Positions 43,545-52,318 are shown, counted from the first letter of the stretch. The stretch is DNA of 52,422 nt from an uncultured Ruminococcus sp. (GCA_902802795.1 CADCNI010000023.1:1-52422), one strand, 5' to 3'. Notes: generated by a model from the letters alone, not told the origin. Numbers and translations: made by a program.

Positions 43545-44471
43545 TTACAGCTTGATACATGTTCGCAGTTTGCTGCTGCGACTGCGGGGATTTTTCTCAA
43601 TTTCTTCCTCCGACGGCACGATCGGCTTTCGGGTGAGCAGCCTGGCCTTGGGTTTGTTGCCGCACACGCACACCGGAAACTCCGGCGGACAGGTGCAGCC
43701 CTCGCACCACTTGGCCATCGTCTGCTTGACGATCCGATCTTCCAGCGAGTGAAAGGTGATAGCGGAAAGCCGACCCTCCGGCGCCAGTCTGTCAAATCCC
43801 GCCTGCAAGCCGCGTTCCAGTTCGCCCAGTTCGTCGTTGACGGCAATGCGCAGCGCCTGAAAAACCCTGCGCGCGGGATGTCCGCCCCGCTTGGCGGCTG
43901 CCGGCACCGCGCCGGAAATAATCTCGGCCAGTCGGAATGTCGTGTCGATGGGCGCTTTCTCTCTCTCGGCGCATATCGCCTTGGCGATTCTCACAGAAAA
44001 CTTCTCCTCGCCATAGCAGGTAAAAATCTCCGCGAGCTGCTGCCATGTCATAGTGGCGCACAGATCGGCGGCGGTCACACCTTCCTGGCTCATGCGCATG
44101 TCCAGAGGCGCATCCTTGTGAAAGGAAAAGCCGCGCTCGGCGGTATCCACCTGATGAGAGGATACGCCGATATCCATCAGAATGCCGTTGACGGCGGGAA
44201 TGCCCAGTCCGTCCAGCACATCGGCTATCGCGCTGTAAGGGGTATGTATCACTGTCACGCGTTCGTCGCCCGCAAAGCGAGCGGTCACGGCGGCAATCGC
44301 GTCGGGATCGCGGTCGAGGCAGACAAGCCTGCCGTCCGGCCCCAGCCGTTCCAGCACAGCCGCGCTGTGATTGCCTCCGCCGGCGGTGCAGTCCACGTAA
44401 ATGCCGTCGGGCTGTACATCCAGCGAGTCGATGGTCTCACTGAACAATACGGGAATATGTTGAAATTCCAA
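43545..44471 (-). CDS. rsmH: 16S rRNA (cytosine-1402-N4)-methyltransferase RsmH
   Basis: 308 residues from the TTG at 44471. SAM-binding motifs: YVDCTAGGGNHSAAVLERL, VCLDRDPDAI, and ILMDIGVSSHQVDTAERGFSF. The family insertion RVFQALRIAVNDELGEL and C-terminal TFHSLEDRIVKQ are present, with a CxxC-like segment (CEGCTCPPEFPVC). It methylates C1402 of 16S rRNA with RsmI. The TTG has AGGGGGA 7 nt upstream and gives the typical LEFQHIPVL start; an alternative ATG at 44507 overlaps the mraZ stop and would add 12 residues. Confidence 0.95.
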   Translation of the reverse strand: MEFQHIPVLFSETIDSLDVQPDGIYVDCTAGGGNHSAAVLERLGPDGRLVCLDRDPDAIAAVTARFAGDERVTVIHTPYSAIADVLDGLGIPAVNGILMDIGVSSHQVDTAERGFSFHKDAPLDMRMSQEGVTAADLCATMTWQQLAEIFTCYGEEKFSVRIAKAICAEREKAPIDTTFRLAEIISGAVPAAAKRGGHPARRVFQALRIAVNDELGELERGLQAGFDRLAPEGRLSAITFHSLEDRIVKQTMAKWCEGCTCPPEFPVCVCGNKPKARLLTRKPIVPSEEEIEKNPRSRSSKLRTCIKL

Positions 44472-44503
44472 AGAAGTTCCCCCTGCTTTCTCTGCCGGAC
44501 GCG

Positions 44504-44929
44504 TCATGCAAGTCCCAGTTGCTCCATCAGCGCCATCTCTTCCTCAGGCGACATTTCATTTGCTTCGTTCACCTTTTCCAGTTCCTCTTCGTTCCAGAAC
44601 TCGATCCAGTCGATCATGCCGACCATGCGCACCTTGTCCTTGATGCCCACCGAAAGACGGGTTTCCTCGGAGATGAGGATGCGCCCCTGGCTGTCGAGTG
44701 CCAGTTCTTCCGCATTGATAATCAGCTTGCGGCGAAGCTTCACCATAGGAGCCGTACCCTGACGCAGCTTTTCGAGGAATTGCTCATAGGACGCCTTGGG
44801 ATAAACACGGATGCAGCCGTCCGCACTTTTGACGGCCACCACAGAGAGACCCAGATCTTCACGGTATTTCGCCGGGATAACGACACGACCTTTCGTGTCG
44901 ATGTTATGTACGGCATTGCCGATCAGCAT
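44504..44929 (-). CDS. mraZ: Transcriptional regulator MraZ
   Basis: 141 residues with two AbrB-like MraZ repeats: HNIDTKGRVVIPAKYR and LALDSQGRILISEETR (both with the conserved DxxGR). MraZ rings bind short direct repeats upstream of their own operon and adjust dcw transcription. The start follows GGAGAGGAGGG. First gene of the dcw cluster. The leader contains candidate binding repeats at 45132-45183. Confidence 0.96.
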   Translation of the reverse strand: MLIGNAVHNIDTKGRVVIPAKYREDLGLSVVAVKSADGCIRVYPKASYEQFLEKLRQGTAPMVKLRRKLIINAEELALDSQGRILISEETRLSVGIKDKVRMVGMIDWIEFWNEEELEKVNEANEMSPEEEMALMEQLGLA

Positions 44930-45014
44930 ACGGTTCCCTCCTCTCCCGCGTCCGCCCCGCGAACGCCAATATCAGTCAAGCTTGCGTTTTTTTCTCAAAA
45001 ATCCGCATATTCCT

Positions 45015-45043
45015 TTGACAAATGGGATATCATGTAGTATAAT
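45015..45043 (+). promoter_or_regulatory. Perfect-consensus plus-strand promoter facing into the mraZ control region
   Basis: TTGACA (45015-45020), 17-bp spacer, TATAAT (45038-45043): both boxes match consensus exactly, on the strand opposite to mraZ. Transcription would start near 45051 and run against the dcw promoter at 45192-45220. A stem ATCGGCT/AGCCGAT lies at about 45072-45116 downstream. No plus-strand gene follows. Confidence 0.65.
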
Positions 45044-45131
45044 GAATGCAGTGAAAAGAGAAAGCGCATACAGATCGGCTGCTTGAAGATTTGTTTCACA
45101 GACCTTCGGAGCCGATACTTTCTACGGGATT

Positions 45132-45183
45132 TTCGCCCCACTTCTCAACATTTTCTGGATTTTTCTGACACTTCGCCCCACTT
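45132..45183 (-). promoter_or_regulatory. Candidate MraZ binding repeats
   Basis: Minus strand carries AAGTGGGGCGAA twice (45183-45172 and 45143-45132). The upstream copy continues into AAGTGT, giving AAGTGG-GGCG-AAGTGT, close to the AAAGTG(G/T)-N3-4 repeats bound by MraZ in other Firmicutes relatives. They lie immediately downstream of the dcw promoter. Confidence 0.65.
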
Positions 45184-45191
45184 GTATAATC

Positions 45192-45220
45192 ATTATAGGG
45201 TTTTCACTCCCAAATGTCAA
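45192..45220 (-). promoter_or_regulatory. Main promoter of the mraZ/dcw operon
   Basis: Minus strand: TTGACA (45220-45215), 17-bp spacer, TATAAT (45197-45192), both perfect. A leader of about 255 nt precedes mraZ. The 44930-45418 interval otherwise holds only control sequences. Confidence 0.85.
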
Positions 45221-45328
45221 TGCATTTCGAGATATTTGTGCGAGTTTTTTTATTGTGTATTGCACACTTTTTCCGAACCGACAGCCGAAAAAAAGATGTT
45301 TACAAAATATTTACATTTTACAAAAAGT

Positions 45329-45364
45329 AAAAAAAAGGAACCTCTCGCAGCAAAGAAGTTCCTC
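45329..45364 (-). terminator. Terminator of glpK-hydrolase operon
   Basis: Minus strand: AGGAAC...GTTCCT stem with a CTTTGCTGCG-type loop and eight T. About 55 nt beyond the hydrolase stop. Confidence 0.75.
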
Positions 45365-45418
45365 TTTTTATTTTTCATCATTCCTCAAACCCGCGGCAGC
45401 TTGCTGCTACCTGACAAA

Positions 45419-46339
45419 TCAGCCTCCGATAAAGGCCAGAATATCAGCAATCGCCTCGTCGCGGGCGGTGTCGTTGAGGATTTCGTGGCGATTGTTTTCG
45501 TAGAGTTTCATGCGGACGTCTGCGCCCTTCCTGACAAGCTTTTGATTCACCGTCTTGACGCCCTTGCTGTGTTCGCCCACAGGGTCATCCGCACCCGAAA
45601 CGAGGAGGATGGGCAGCTTGGACTTTCCCATGCGCTTGAACCATTTGGACAAATTGACCTCGCGATTGAGTTTGACCAGATCATGCATAGCGCTGACGGT
45701 AAAATGATAGTTGCAGAATTTATCCGCGTCATAAATCCGACGCACTTCCGGATTTTTCGACAGCCAGTCTCCGTTGGTACCGTCTCCGAAACCCTTGTTG
45801 TAGTCCCCGAACGCCAGTTTTTCGATCAGCGGAGAAATATGACGCCCGCCCCGGAAGAAACCGATGGTATTGATGAGCCCCAGCGCCACACCCGATGCGG
45901 GATTGGGGCCGCCTGTGCCCATGACGATCAGCTTGTCGGGCAGATCGGGGTACTTCGCCGCAGTCAGCCGCACAATAAACGACCCCATGCTGTGTCCCAT
46001 GAGATAATAGGGCAAACCGGGATATTCATTCTTGACGGTATTTCCCACAGCGTTCACGTCGTCGGTCAGCAGCTTCCAGCCCTTTTTTTTGGCGATATAA
46101 CCCAGCTCGCTGTCATCCACGGCGGTATTGCCGTGACCGAGATTGTCGTAGGCGACGCAGACATAGCCTGCCTCCGCTATTTCGCGCAGGAATGCATCGT
46201 ACCGCCCGATATGCTCGGTCATACCGTGTACCAGATGGAAGATGCCTTTCGGCTGTCCCTCGGGAATATACATCTTTCCTTTTAATGTGTGGATTCCGTC
46301 GGTGGACGGAAATGCACGTTCTTTCACTTCCACTGCCAT
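45419..46339 (-). CDS. Alpha/beta hydrolase, monoacylglycerol-lipase-like
   Basis: 306 residues: oxyanion stretch FHLVHGMTEHIGRYDAF, nucleophile elbow LMGHSMGSFI (GHSMG), acidic residue around VSGADDPVGE, catalytic His in YENNRHEILND. The set matches serine aquaporin-type lipases of the Hydrolase_4 group, which release glycerol from monoacylglycerols. There is no signal peptide, so it is cytoplasmic. The ATG at 46339 lies 1 nt after the glpK stop, so the two genes are coupled. A lipase feeding glycerol to a kinase is a sensible pair, though the substrate is inferred. Confidence 0.87.
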   Translation of the reverse strand: MAVEVKERAFPSTDGIHTLKGKMYIPEGQPKGIFHLVHGMTEHIGRYDAFLREIAEAGYVCVAYDNLGHGNTAVDDSELGYIAKKKGWKLLTDDVNAVGNTVKNEYPGLPYYLMGHSMGSFIVRLTAAKYPDLPDKLIVMGTGGPNPASGVALGLINTIGFFRGGRHISPLIEKLAFGDYNKGFGDGTNGDWLSKNPEVRRIYDADKFCNYHFTVSAMHDLVKLNREVNLSKWFKRMGKSKLPILLVSGADDPVGEHSKGVKTVNQKLVRKGADVRMKLYENNRHEILNDTARDEAIADILAFIGG

Positions 46340-46340
46340 A

Positions 46341-47831
46341 TCAAACACCTCTGCAAGCCGCGACGGCCGCGTGCCAGCCGTGCAGCAGTTTTTCTCTTGT
46401 CTCCGCCGTCATGTCGGGCGCAAAGACCGCGTTTACTTCCGTACCGCCGCGCAGCTTTTCCGACTCAAAAAGACCCACCGTGAGTCCCGCCAGATACGCC
46501 GCGCCGGCCGCCGTAGCTTCCTTTTGTGCCGGACGGATGACCTGCACGTCGGAGATATCCGACTGGAACTGCATGAGGAAATTGTTCGCGGAGGCGCCGC
46601 CGTCCACTTTGAGCACATGGATGGGGCCGCCGAAATCGGAACGCATCGCGTCGATCACGTCATTGGACTGGAACGCAATGGCCTCGAGCGCCGCGCGGAT
46701 GATATGATTGCGCCCCGCGCCGCGCGTCAGTCCCGTGATGGTGCCGCGCGCGTGCATGTCCCAATAAGGTGCGCCCAGTCCCGTGAAAGCCGGAACGATA
46801 TACACGCCGCCATTGTCGCTCACCTTTTCGGCAAAATATTCGCTGTCGGCGGAATCATGGATCAGACGCAGTTCGTCGCGCAGCCATTGTATGACCGCGC
46901 CGCCCGTAAAGACACTTCCTTCGAGCGCGTATTCCACCGGCTGGTCTTTGGTGGTCGCGGCAATGGTAGTCACGAGTCCGTGACGGCTGAACACAGGCTT
47001 CACGCCCGTGTTGGCAAGCAGGAAGCAGCCTGTGCCGTAGGTGATCTTCAGATCGCCCTCCGACACGCAGCCCTGTCCGAAAAGCGCCGCCTGCTGGTCG
47101 CCCGCCATGCCGCAGATCGGCACCTTGGCGCCCATCAGGCTCATATAGCCGTATATTTCGCTGCTGCTCCTGACTTCCGGCAGCATGCTCATGGGAATGC
47201 CCAGAATATCACAGAGCTTTTCATCCCACGACAGCGTATTGATATTGTAAAGCATAGTGCGGGAGGCATTGGTTCGGTCGGTCACATGCACCGCGCCCTC
47301 GGTCAGTTTCCAGACGAGCCAGGTGTCCACCGTGCCAAAGAGCAGTTCGCCCCGCTCCGCCTTTTCGCGTGCGCCCTCCACATGGTCGAGAATCCACTTG
47401 ATCTTAGTGCCGCTGAAATACGCGTCGAGTTTGAGTCCCGTCGCCTGCCGGATGTATTCGGCGTGACCCTCCCGCTCGAGCTGCTCGCAGATCTTGGCCG
47501 TGCGCCGGCACTGCCAGACGATGGCATTGTAGATCGGTTTGCCGGTGGCTTTTTCCCATACGATAGTGGTTTCGCGCTGGTTGGTGATGCCGATACCCGC
47601 AATTTCGTCGGCGGAAATGCCGCTTTTGGCAATGCACTCGGTCATCGAGGCGTACTGCGTGGCGTAAATCTGCATCGCGTCATGCTCCACCCAGCCCGGC
47701 TGCGGGTAAATCTGCGCAAATTCCTGCTGCGCGGTGTTCAGCGCGTTCATATCCCGGTCAAACAGGATGGTTCTTGCGCTGGTGGTGCCTTCGTCAAGCG
47801 CCAGAATATATTTTTTGTCAAGTGACGTCAT
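46341..47831 (-). CDS. glpK: Glycerol kinase
   Basis: 496 residues, typical FGGY family length. Markers: [15 protein letters not shown] (ATP site), [58 protein letters not shown] and [18 protein letters not shown]. It phosphorylates glycerol to glycerol-3-phosphate. No phosphotransferase-type activation His region is obvious. The start at 47831 has GGAGGGTGA; the longer frame to 47867 is rejected. Confidence 0.97.
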   Translation of the reverse strand: MTSLDKKYILALDEGTTSARTILFDRDMNALNTAQQEFAQIYPQPGWVEHDAMQIYATQYASMTECIAKSGISADEIAGIGITNQRETTIVWEKATGKPIYNAIVWQCRRTAKICEQLEREGHAEYIRQATGLKLDAYFSGTKIKWILDHVEGAREKAERGELLFGTVDTWLVWKLTEGAVHVTDRTNASRTMLYNINTLSWDEKLCDILGIPMSMLPEVRSSSEIYGYMSLMGAKVPICGMAGDQQAALFGQGCVSEGDLKITYGTGCFLLANTGVKPVFSRHGLVTTIAATTKDQPVEYALEGSVFTGGAVIQWLRDELRLIHDSADSEYFAEKVSDNGGVYIVPAFTGLGAPYWDMHARGTITGLTRGAGRNHIIRAALEAIAFQSNDVIDAMRSDFGGPIHVLKVDGGASANNFLMQFQSDISDVQVIRPAQKEATAAGAAYLAGLTVGLFESEKLRGGTEVNAVFAPDMTAETREKLLHGWHAAVAACRGV

Positions 47832-47857
47832 AGGAATCACCCTCCGTTTCTTTTTCC

Positions 47858-47886
47858 ATTGTACCACAGCACACCCGATTATTCAA
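47858..47886 (-). promoter_or_regulatory. Promoter of glpK
   Basis: Minus strand: TTGAAT (47886-47881), 17-bp spacer, TACAAT (47863-47858) with TGG extension, 27 nt before the start codon. Confidence 0.7.
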
Positions 47887-47978
47887 TATTTTATCCAGAA
47901 TTTTTTATATTTTATCGCAAAATGTAGGTATATTGCAGATGTGGGTAGAATATTGTATTTGACCGATATCCGCAGGTA

Positions 47979-48398
47979 TCACCGATAGCCATAGATGCAG
48001 TAAACGTCATCCTGCTGCTCGAAGGGAATATGGTATTTCCGCAGAATCGCCTCAAACGCAGCCGAAGCGTCCACCAGACGCGGCGGCACCAGTCTGCCCC
48101 TGCGTTCCAGATAACGCGGTCTGACTTTCACCCACTCGATCACAAACCAGCGGTTCGCGCCTGTTGCGGGGTAGCACAAAAAATCCTCTCCCCAATCCCC
48201 CCAATAAGAAACATCCGACTGAAAGAAAGGTTCGTCCGGGCAAGTCTCTTCCAGCACCGTTTTGAGGATGAATGGGGGCGGGAAAGGCATTTCGTTCACC
48301 ATCCCCTCCCGCAGCTCGCGCCATTTTGTGTTGTTCATACAACTGCCCAACCCGCGCTTGGCAATCACTTCATTGACCTGTGTTTTAAGGTCTTTCAT
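47979..48398 (-). CDS. Uncharacterised protein, 139 aa
   Basis: A soluble protein with an N-terminal helical part (NEVIAKRGLGSCMNNTKWRELREGM) and a beta-rich part containing VSYWGDWGEDF and YLERRGRLVPPRLVD. The NNTKWRELR motif with later WGDW resembles small uncharacterised families seen next to toxin or immunity genes, but no assignment is made. Its ATG overlaps the stop of the CYTH gene (ATGA), indicating coupled expression. Confidence 0.75.
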   Translation of the reverse strand: MKDLKTQVNEVIAKRGLGSCMNNTKWRELREGMVNEMPFPPPFILKTVLEETCPDEPFFQSDVSYWGDWGEDFLCYPATGANRWFVIEWVKVRPRYLERRGRLVPPRLVDASAAFEAILRKYHIPFEQQDDVYCIYGYR

Positions 48399-48895
48399 GT
48401 GGTTGTTTCCCCTTTCTCGGATGAAAGCTCCAGTCTGCCCTTGATCCAGTAATTGCTCATGCTGAAATCGCGGTTTTCCGTCACTTCCCGTCCGAGGTAC
48501 GACGGCGGTACAAAGGCATTGGCCGCCTCCACCGAGTCAAATTCCACCTCGGCATACATAAAACCTGTTTCCGTGCCGCTGTCCACAATGCTGCATTCCA
48601 GTTTCAGACCGCCCTCCAATGGATAGACGCGGTAATCCTTGCGAATGGGCGCGCGTTTGAGCAGACCCGCCATTTCATTGTACTGCTCCGCGGTAATGGG
48701 GATATTGACCTCCGCGCGCACCAGCGTGCCTTTCCCCTTGACGGTCATCTCGTATTTGTCAGAGCCGTCGGGATAGGCGAACCGTCGGATCCTCACCACC
48801 GGCGCGGTGGAAAGATATCCCTGACAGACCTGCGCGCGGTACAGTTCCGGCAGGTCGGGAAATGCGTCAATAAGAAACTGTCTTTCGATTTCCAT
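48395..48895 (-). CDS. CYTH-domain protein
   Basis: 166 residues. The N-terminal EIERQFLID is the ExExK-like CYTH signature in a variant form (IERQF instead of the usual IERKF). VRIRRF, DKYEMTVKGKG and LVRAEVNIPI supply the tunnel-lining charged residues. The CYTH tunnel binds metal and triphosphates; members hydrolyse inorganic triphosphate, thiamine triphosphate or act as adenylate cyclases. Single-domain bacterial forms are usually triphosphatases. Lys of ExExK being Gln may reduce activity. Confidence 0.85.
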   Translation of the reverse strand: MEIERQFLIDAFPDLPELYRAQVCQGYLSTAPVVRIRRFAYPDGSDKYEMTVKGKGTLVRAEVNIPITAEQYNEMAGLLKRAPIRKDYRVYPLEGGLKLECSIVDSGTETGFMYAEVEFDSVEAANAFVPPSYLGREVTENRDFSMSNYWIKGRLELSSEKGETTT

Positions 48896-48919
48896 TTTTG
48901 CTGTTTATCCTTTCGAGAT

Positions 48920-49444
48920 TTATTTTTTCTTTTCTTTGCTGCGCTTGTCGTTGATGATCTTCATTTCCGCGGCGGTGATCTCCGTGACGTTGTTCTCTTT
49001 TGCCCAGGCCACGCAACCCCGCAGCACGGTGGGCAGGAAAATACGCGGCACGTTGACGATGGTTTCGAGCGCTTCGTCAGTAAAATGCACCGTCGGGTCG
49101 GTACGGTCGGCGGCATACCGAACGGAAGACAGCGTTGTCTCACGCACGGGCAGCAGCTCCGCACGCATCTTGGCGTGCTTGTGATACCAGAAATTTTTAG
49201 AGTCGCGGTAGCCGTAGTCAATGGGACAGGGCGGAAAATCTTTTTTGGTCACGCCGTTCACAATGGCATTGTAGTATTTTTCCTTCATCAGAATCTTGTC
49301 GATTTTCAGAATGAAATGCGCGCCGTAGGGACTGGTAATACCGTTAAAATCGTGGTATTTTTCGAGAGTGTAGTGATCGTCCCCCTCCGGCAGCGGCCCG
49401 TCGTTCTCCGCGCCGTCAAGGGTGTCCACCCATGTGCATTCCAT
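48920..49444 (-). CDS. Uncharacterised protein with a PCP-reductase-like C-terminal segment, 174 aa
   Basis: The N-terminal ~110 residues are not recognised (YHDFNGITSPYGAHF, PIDYGYRDSKNFWYHKHAK). The C-terminal ~50 residues (FTDEALETIVNVPRIF, RGCVAWAKENNV, EITAAEMKIINDKR) resemble the short helical domain found at the end of light-independent protochlorophyllide reductase subunits and in stand-alone small proteins. That likeness is by eye. The start is ATG 49444 with GAGG 11 nt upstream. Next to the CYTH gene, 24 nt apart, probably one operon. Confidence 0.65.
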   Translation of the reverse strand: MECTWVDTLDGAENDGPLPEGDDHYTLEKYHDFNGITSPYGAHFILKIDKILMKEKYYNAIVNGVTKKDFPPCPIDYGYRDSKNFWYHKHAKMRAELLPVRETTLSSVRYAADRTDPTVHFTDEALETIVNVPRIFLPTVLRGCVAWAKENNVTEITAAEMKIINDKRSKEKKK

Positions 49445-49544
49445 CACCTGAAACGCCTCTTATGTGTTGTTTGAACAACACACAGAGACTTTTTTTGAAA
49501 AATACGAAAGAATAGCAACAAAACAAGGGCAGGAGTCACAAAAC

Positions 49545-50544
49545 TCATTCCTCAAGCAAATCAAGGATTTCCTCGTCGGTCATACCTCTGGCTCGCCATT
49601 TTTCGATAAGGGTTTGCTTCATTTCATCCTTGCCTTTGGCTAGTCCTTTGGCTTCGCCCTCGGCCAATCCCTCCGCTTTGCCCTCCTGAAAGCCCTCACG
49701 TCGGGAGCCGTCGATGGCGTTCGCCTCGTCCCGCAGTTGCTTCTCGCGGTAGTACGCCTCCTGACGCACTCTCTCGTCGGCGTTGAGGTGACGCAGAATG
49801 ACGATCGTCTTCTGCACTTCCGGAATGGTAGTCGTCTGTTGCAGTTCCATTAGCTCTCCCTCCGTTTCCGCGTTGATCAGATGGAGCCAGTCCTCCATCT
49901 CCTGACTTCCTGTTACATTGTCCAGCTTTTTCAGCTCAAAGAAATGAATCCCGAATTTGTCAGACAACCACTATCCACAACTTAAGCACTCCCCCAGTCG
50001 GCTACGCCGACAGCCCCCTCAAAGAGGGAGCCATTATTCGCCTCCCTCTTTGAGGGAGGTGGCACTGTGGATAGTGGTCAGACAACAAATCATGGCGCGT
50101 TTTCTCCAACGGCTGATAGAACGAGTGATATTCCTTGCACGGCAGCAGGTTGAAATTGATAATGTTGACGCAGTAGGTGGGTTTTAAATCGCCGTACAAC
50201 GCTCCCTCTTTCAACTCTTCCCCGAACATCCTCGCCCAGTAGAACAGTGTCCTGTCACGGAAATCCGGCTCATAGTTGACCTGCATTTCCACGTTGACAG
50301 TCTTGTTGTCCACGTTCAGCTTCAAATCCAGACGGCTGAATTTTCGGCCCAGTTCTTCCGGCGGAAGCTCCACGTTCTGAATCTCGATGTGCCGGATGTT
50401 TTCCCGCGGTATTTCCAGCAGCGCCGAGAGCATGGACGCGATAATATCCTCGTTTTTCGCGTCGCCAAAGACACGCTTGAAAATGACGTCCAGCTTTAAT
50501 TTGACAATCGGCCGATTCGCGTTGACTGTCACGTTGGTATCCAT
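49545..50544 (-). pseudogene. Rpn-family nuclease/transposase-like gene split by a MITE
   Basis: The 5' part (50544-50077) encodes a PD-(D/E)XK nuclease: LDVIFKRVFGD, then SRLDLKLNVDN and NVEMQV (D...ExQ core). The 3' part (49968-49545) encodes the usual Rpn tail with EGFQEGKAEGLAEGEAKG repeats. A 108-bp element with a 10-bp target duplication sits between. Removing the element and one duplicate joins HDLLSD directly to KFGIHFFELKKL in frame, giving an intact gene of about 297 residues. The intact form has an AGGAGG ribosome-binding site and promoter. Confidence 0.85.
49969..50076. mobile_element. MITE, family 2, copy B (inside the Rpn gene)
   Basis: 108 bp with perfect terminal inverted repeats CACTATCCACA / TGTGGATAGTG, flanked by the direct repeat GTCAGACAAC (49959-49968 and 50077-50086). 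The interior shares the CTCCCTC-AAAGAGGGAG stems of the copy at 25882-26027. Termini and 10-bp duplication resemble IS4/IS231-type elements (from memory). Confidence 0.92.
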
Positions 50545-50570
50545 CGGCGCCGCCTCCTTTCTCTGTCTAT

Positions 50571-50599
50571 ATTATACGCCAAACCGACGCATTTTGCAA
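50571..50599 (-). promoter_or_regulatory. Promoter of the Rpn-family gene
   Basis: Minus strand: TTGCAA (50599-50594), 17-bp spacer, TATAAT (50576-50571); 26 nt before the start codon. Confidence 0.75.
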
Positions 50600-50605
50600 G
50601 ACAGT

Positions 50606-51940
50606 TTACGCTATTGATATTTTACTTTTTACGCCGTCTCCCCGTGCCATCAGACCCTTTACGGTAAGGGCGACCGCCTTGGTCACATTGTCCGCGATCA
50701 TGCAGTACCACACGGCATTCAGCCCGTAGCCCGCACGCACCACCAGCCATGTCAGCAGAATGCGCACGCCCCACATACTCAGCGCTTCGATCACAAATAC
50801 GCTGCGGGTGTGTCCCGTGCCGTAGCTGATGCCCTCCCACGCGACCATGAGTCCGAAGAACGGTTCGGAAAAAGCCACAATGCGCAGCACCTGCGCGCCC
50901 ATTTGCGCCACCGTTTCGCTGCTGGTGAACAGCCGCATAAGAGGATAGGCGGTGAAAAACAGAATCATGCCGCTGAGCAGCATGAGCACAATCGTCAGCC
51001 ATAGGCTGACGCTGCGCGTGTCGCGGAATTTACGCTCATTTTGCTCCCCGATGGCCGTACCGATGAGCGCGGAGGTCGCGGTGCGGATGCCGTATCCGGG
51101 CAGATAGAAAATTTCTTCGGCGGTCACGGCAATGGAATGCGCCGCGAATGTGACCACACTCATGCCGCTGACCATGCCCGCAAAGACGATATACCCGGCG
51201 CAGGAAACCACAGAGGTAGAGGTCACAGGCAGAGCCACCCGCAGCAGCGCCTTGAGCTGTGCCGTTTGACGCACAAAAAACGCGTTCCATCCGAAACGCA
51301 GCGCCGCCTTGCAGCGAAAAGCCACAAACATGCCGACGCCGCCGAGCGTCGTGGAAACAGCGGTGGCATAGGCCGCGCCGAGCACACCCAGCGACAGGCG
51401 GTAAATCAGCAGATAGTTGAGCAGTACATTCAGCGCGTTGGCGGAAAGGTTGATGATCATGGGAGTGCGGGTGTCCTTGACCGCGTGCATGGCAGAAGCC
51501 AGTATGCTGGTGATGACGGAAAACGTCAGCGGGACGCTCACGATAAAGAAATAGAGTGAGGCGGAGCGGCGTATTTCAGGAGCCGCCTGCATCCAGACCG
51601 GCAGGAAGGGCGAAATGGCCATGCATATCGCTGTAGGAGCCAGCCCCAGCCAGACTGAAAGACGTAGACCCAGCGCCGAAAGACGCTTCATCTCCTCGTG
51701 TTCTCCCCGTCCGTTGGCCTGCGAGAGCAGCGACAGCAACCCTACCGCAAAGCCGTAGGGAATGGAATGCACCAGCCAGTTGACGGTGGTACTGGTGCTG
51801 ACCGCCGCGGTGGCCGCTTCGCCTAAATGTCCCACCATGGCGGTATCGACATATTGCAGCAGCGAACCGAGCAATTGCTGCACGATGGCGGGCAGCGACA
51901 GTCTCACCAGTGAACGGAAAACGTTTCTTCGATGATGCAT
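50606..51940 (-). CDS. MATE-family efflux transporter
   Basis: 444 residues, twelve hydrophobic helices in two halves. The N-half begins LSLPAIVQQLLGSLLQYVDTAMVGHLGEAA, and the second half repeats the pattern around LRVALPVTSTSVVSCAGYIVFAGMVSG. Members export cationic drugs or other small molecules using Na+ or H+ gradients. There is no ribosome-binding site close to the ATG at 51940. The stop of the upstream binding-protein fragment is 6 nt away, so translation may originally have been coupled to it. Confidence 0.92.
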   Translation of the reverse strand: MHHRRNVFRSLVRLSLPAIVQQLLGSLLQYVDTAMVGHLGEAATAAVSTSTTVNWLVHSIPYGFAVGLLSLLSQANGRGEHEEMKRLSALGLRLSVWLGLAPTAICMAISPFLPVWMQAAPEIRRSASLYFFIVSVPLTFSVITSILASAMHAVKDTRTPMIINLSANALNVLLNYLLIYRLSLGVLGAAYATAVSTTLGGVGMFVAFRCKAALRFGWNAFFVRQTAQLKALLRVALPVTSTSVVSCAGYIVFAGMVSGMSVVTFAAHSIAVTAEEIFYLPGYGIRTATSALIGTAIGEQNERKFRDTRSVSLWLTIVLMLLSGMILFFTAYPLMRLFTSSETVAQMGAQVLRIVAFSEPFFGLMVAWEGISYGTGHTRSVFVIEALSMWGVRILLTWLVVRAGYGLNAVWYCMIADNVTKAVALTVKGLMARGDGVKSKISIA

Positions 51941-51946
51941 GACGGA

Positions 51947-52318
51947 TTACGGATTGGTGATGTCAGAACCGAAGTATTTCTCGGACAGAGCCGACAATGT
52001 GCCGTCCTCGCGCATTTTGGCAATGGCCTCGTCCACTGCCGCGCGCAGCGAATCGCTGTTCTTCCCTTTGCGCATGGGAATCACTACCTGATTGGCTTCT
52101 TCGGTGGAGGCGACAATCTTGATAGCCGCGTCAGGCTGTTCTTTCATATAATCCAGCACGGAAACTTCGGCGTTGAGGGTCGCGTCCACTCTGCCCGCCA
52201 TCACCATCTGCATCGTCTCACCGAGAGAATCCACGCCCTTGACCGTCGCGCCGTACTTTTCGCCCAGTTCCATGTAAGTGCTGCCGATGCTGTTGGCGGT
52301 GGTTTTCCCCTTTAAATC
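51947..52318 (-). pseudogene. Amino-acid ABC transporter substrate-binding protein, 5'-truncated by an element
   Basis: The coding remnant holds the second lobe of a family-3 solute-binding protein (DLKGKTTANSIGSTYMELGE, MQMVMAGRVDATLNAEVSVL, MREDGTLSALSEKYFGSDIT), similar to cystine/polar amino-acid binders. The N-terminal half and lipoprotein signal are absent: at 52318/52319 the homology stops and the sequence becomes an element end. The frame runs on to 52378 but those residues (MFQKVKCINYFCIVPKLW) are not binding-protein-like. The rest of the gene may lie beyond the window. Confidence 0.8.

Noticed and set aside
45083-46285. Plus-strand 400-codon frame downstream of the consensus promoter at 45015-45043
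   Set aside because: Although the promoter faces it, most of the frame is antisense to the hydrolase gene, the product is low-complexity, and no ribosome-binding site precedes the ATG. An antisense RNA is more likely than a protein.
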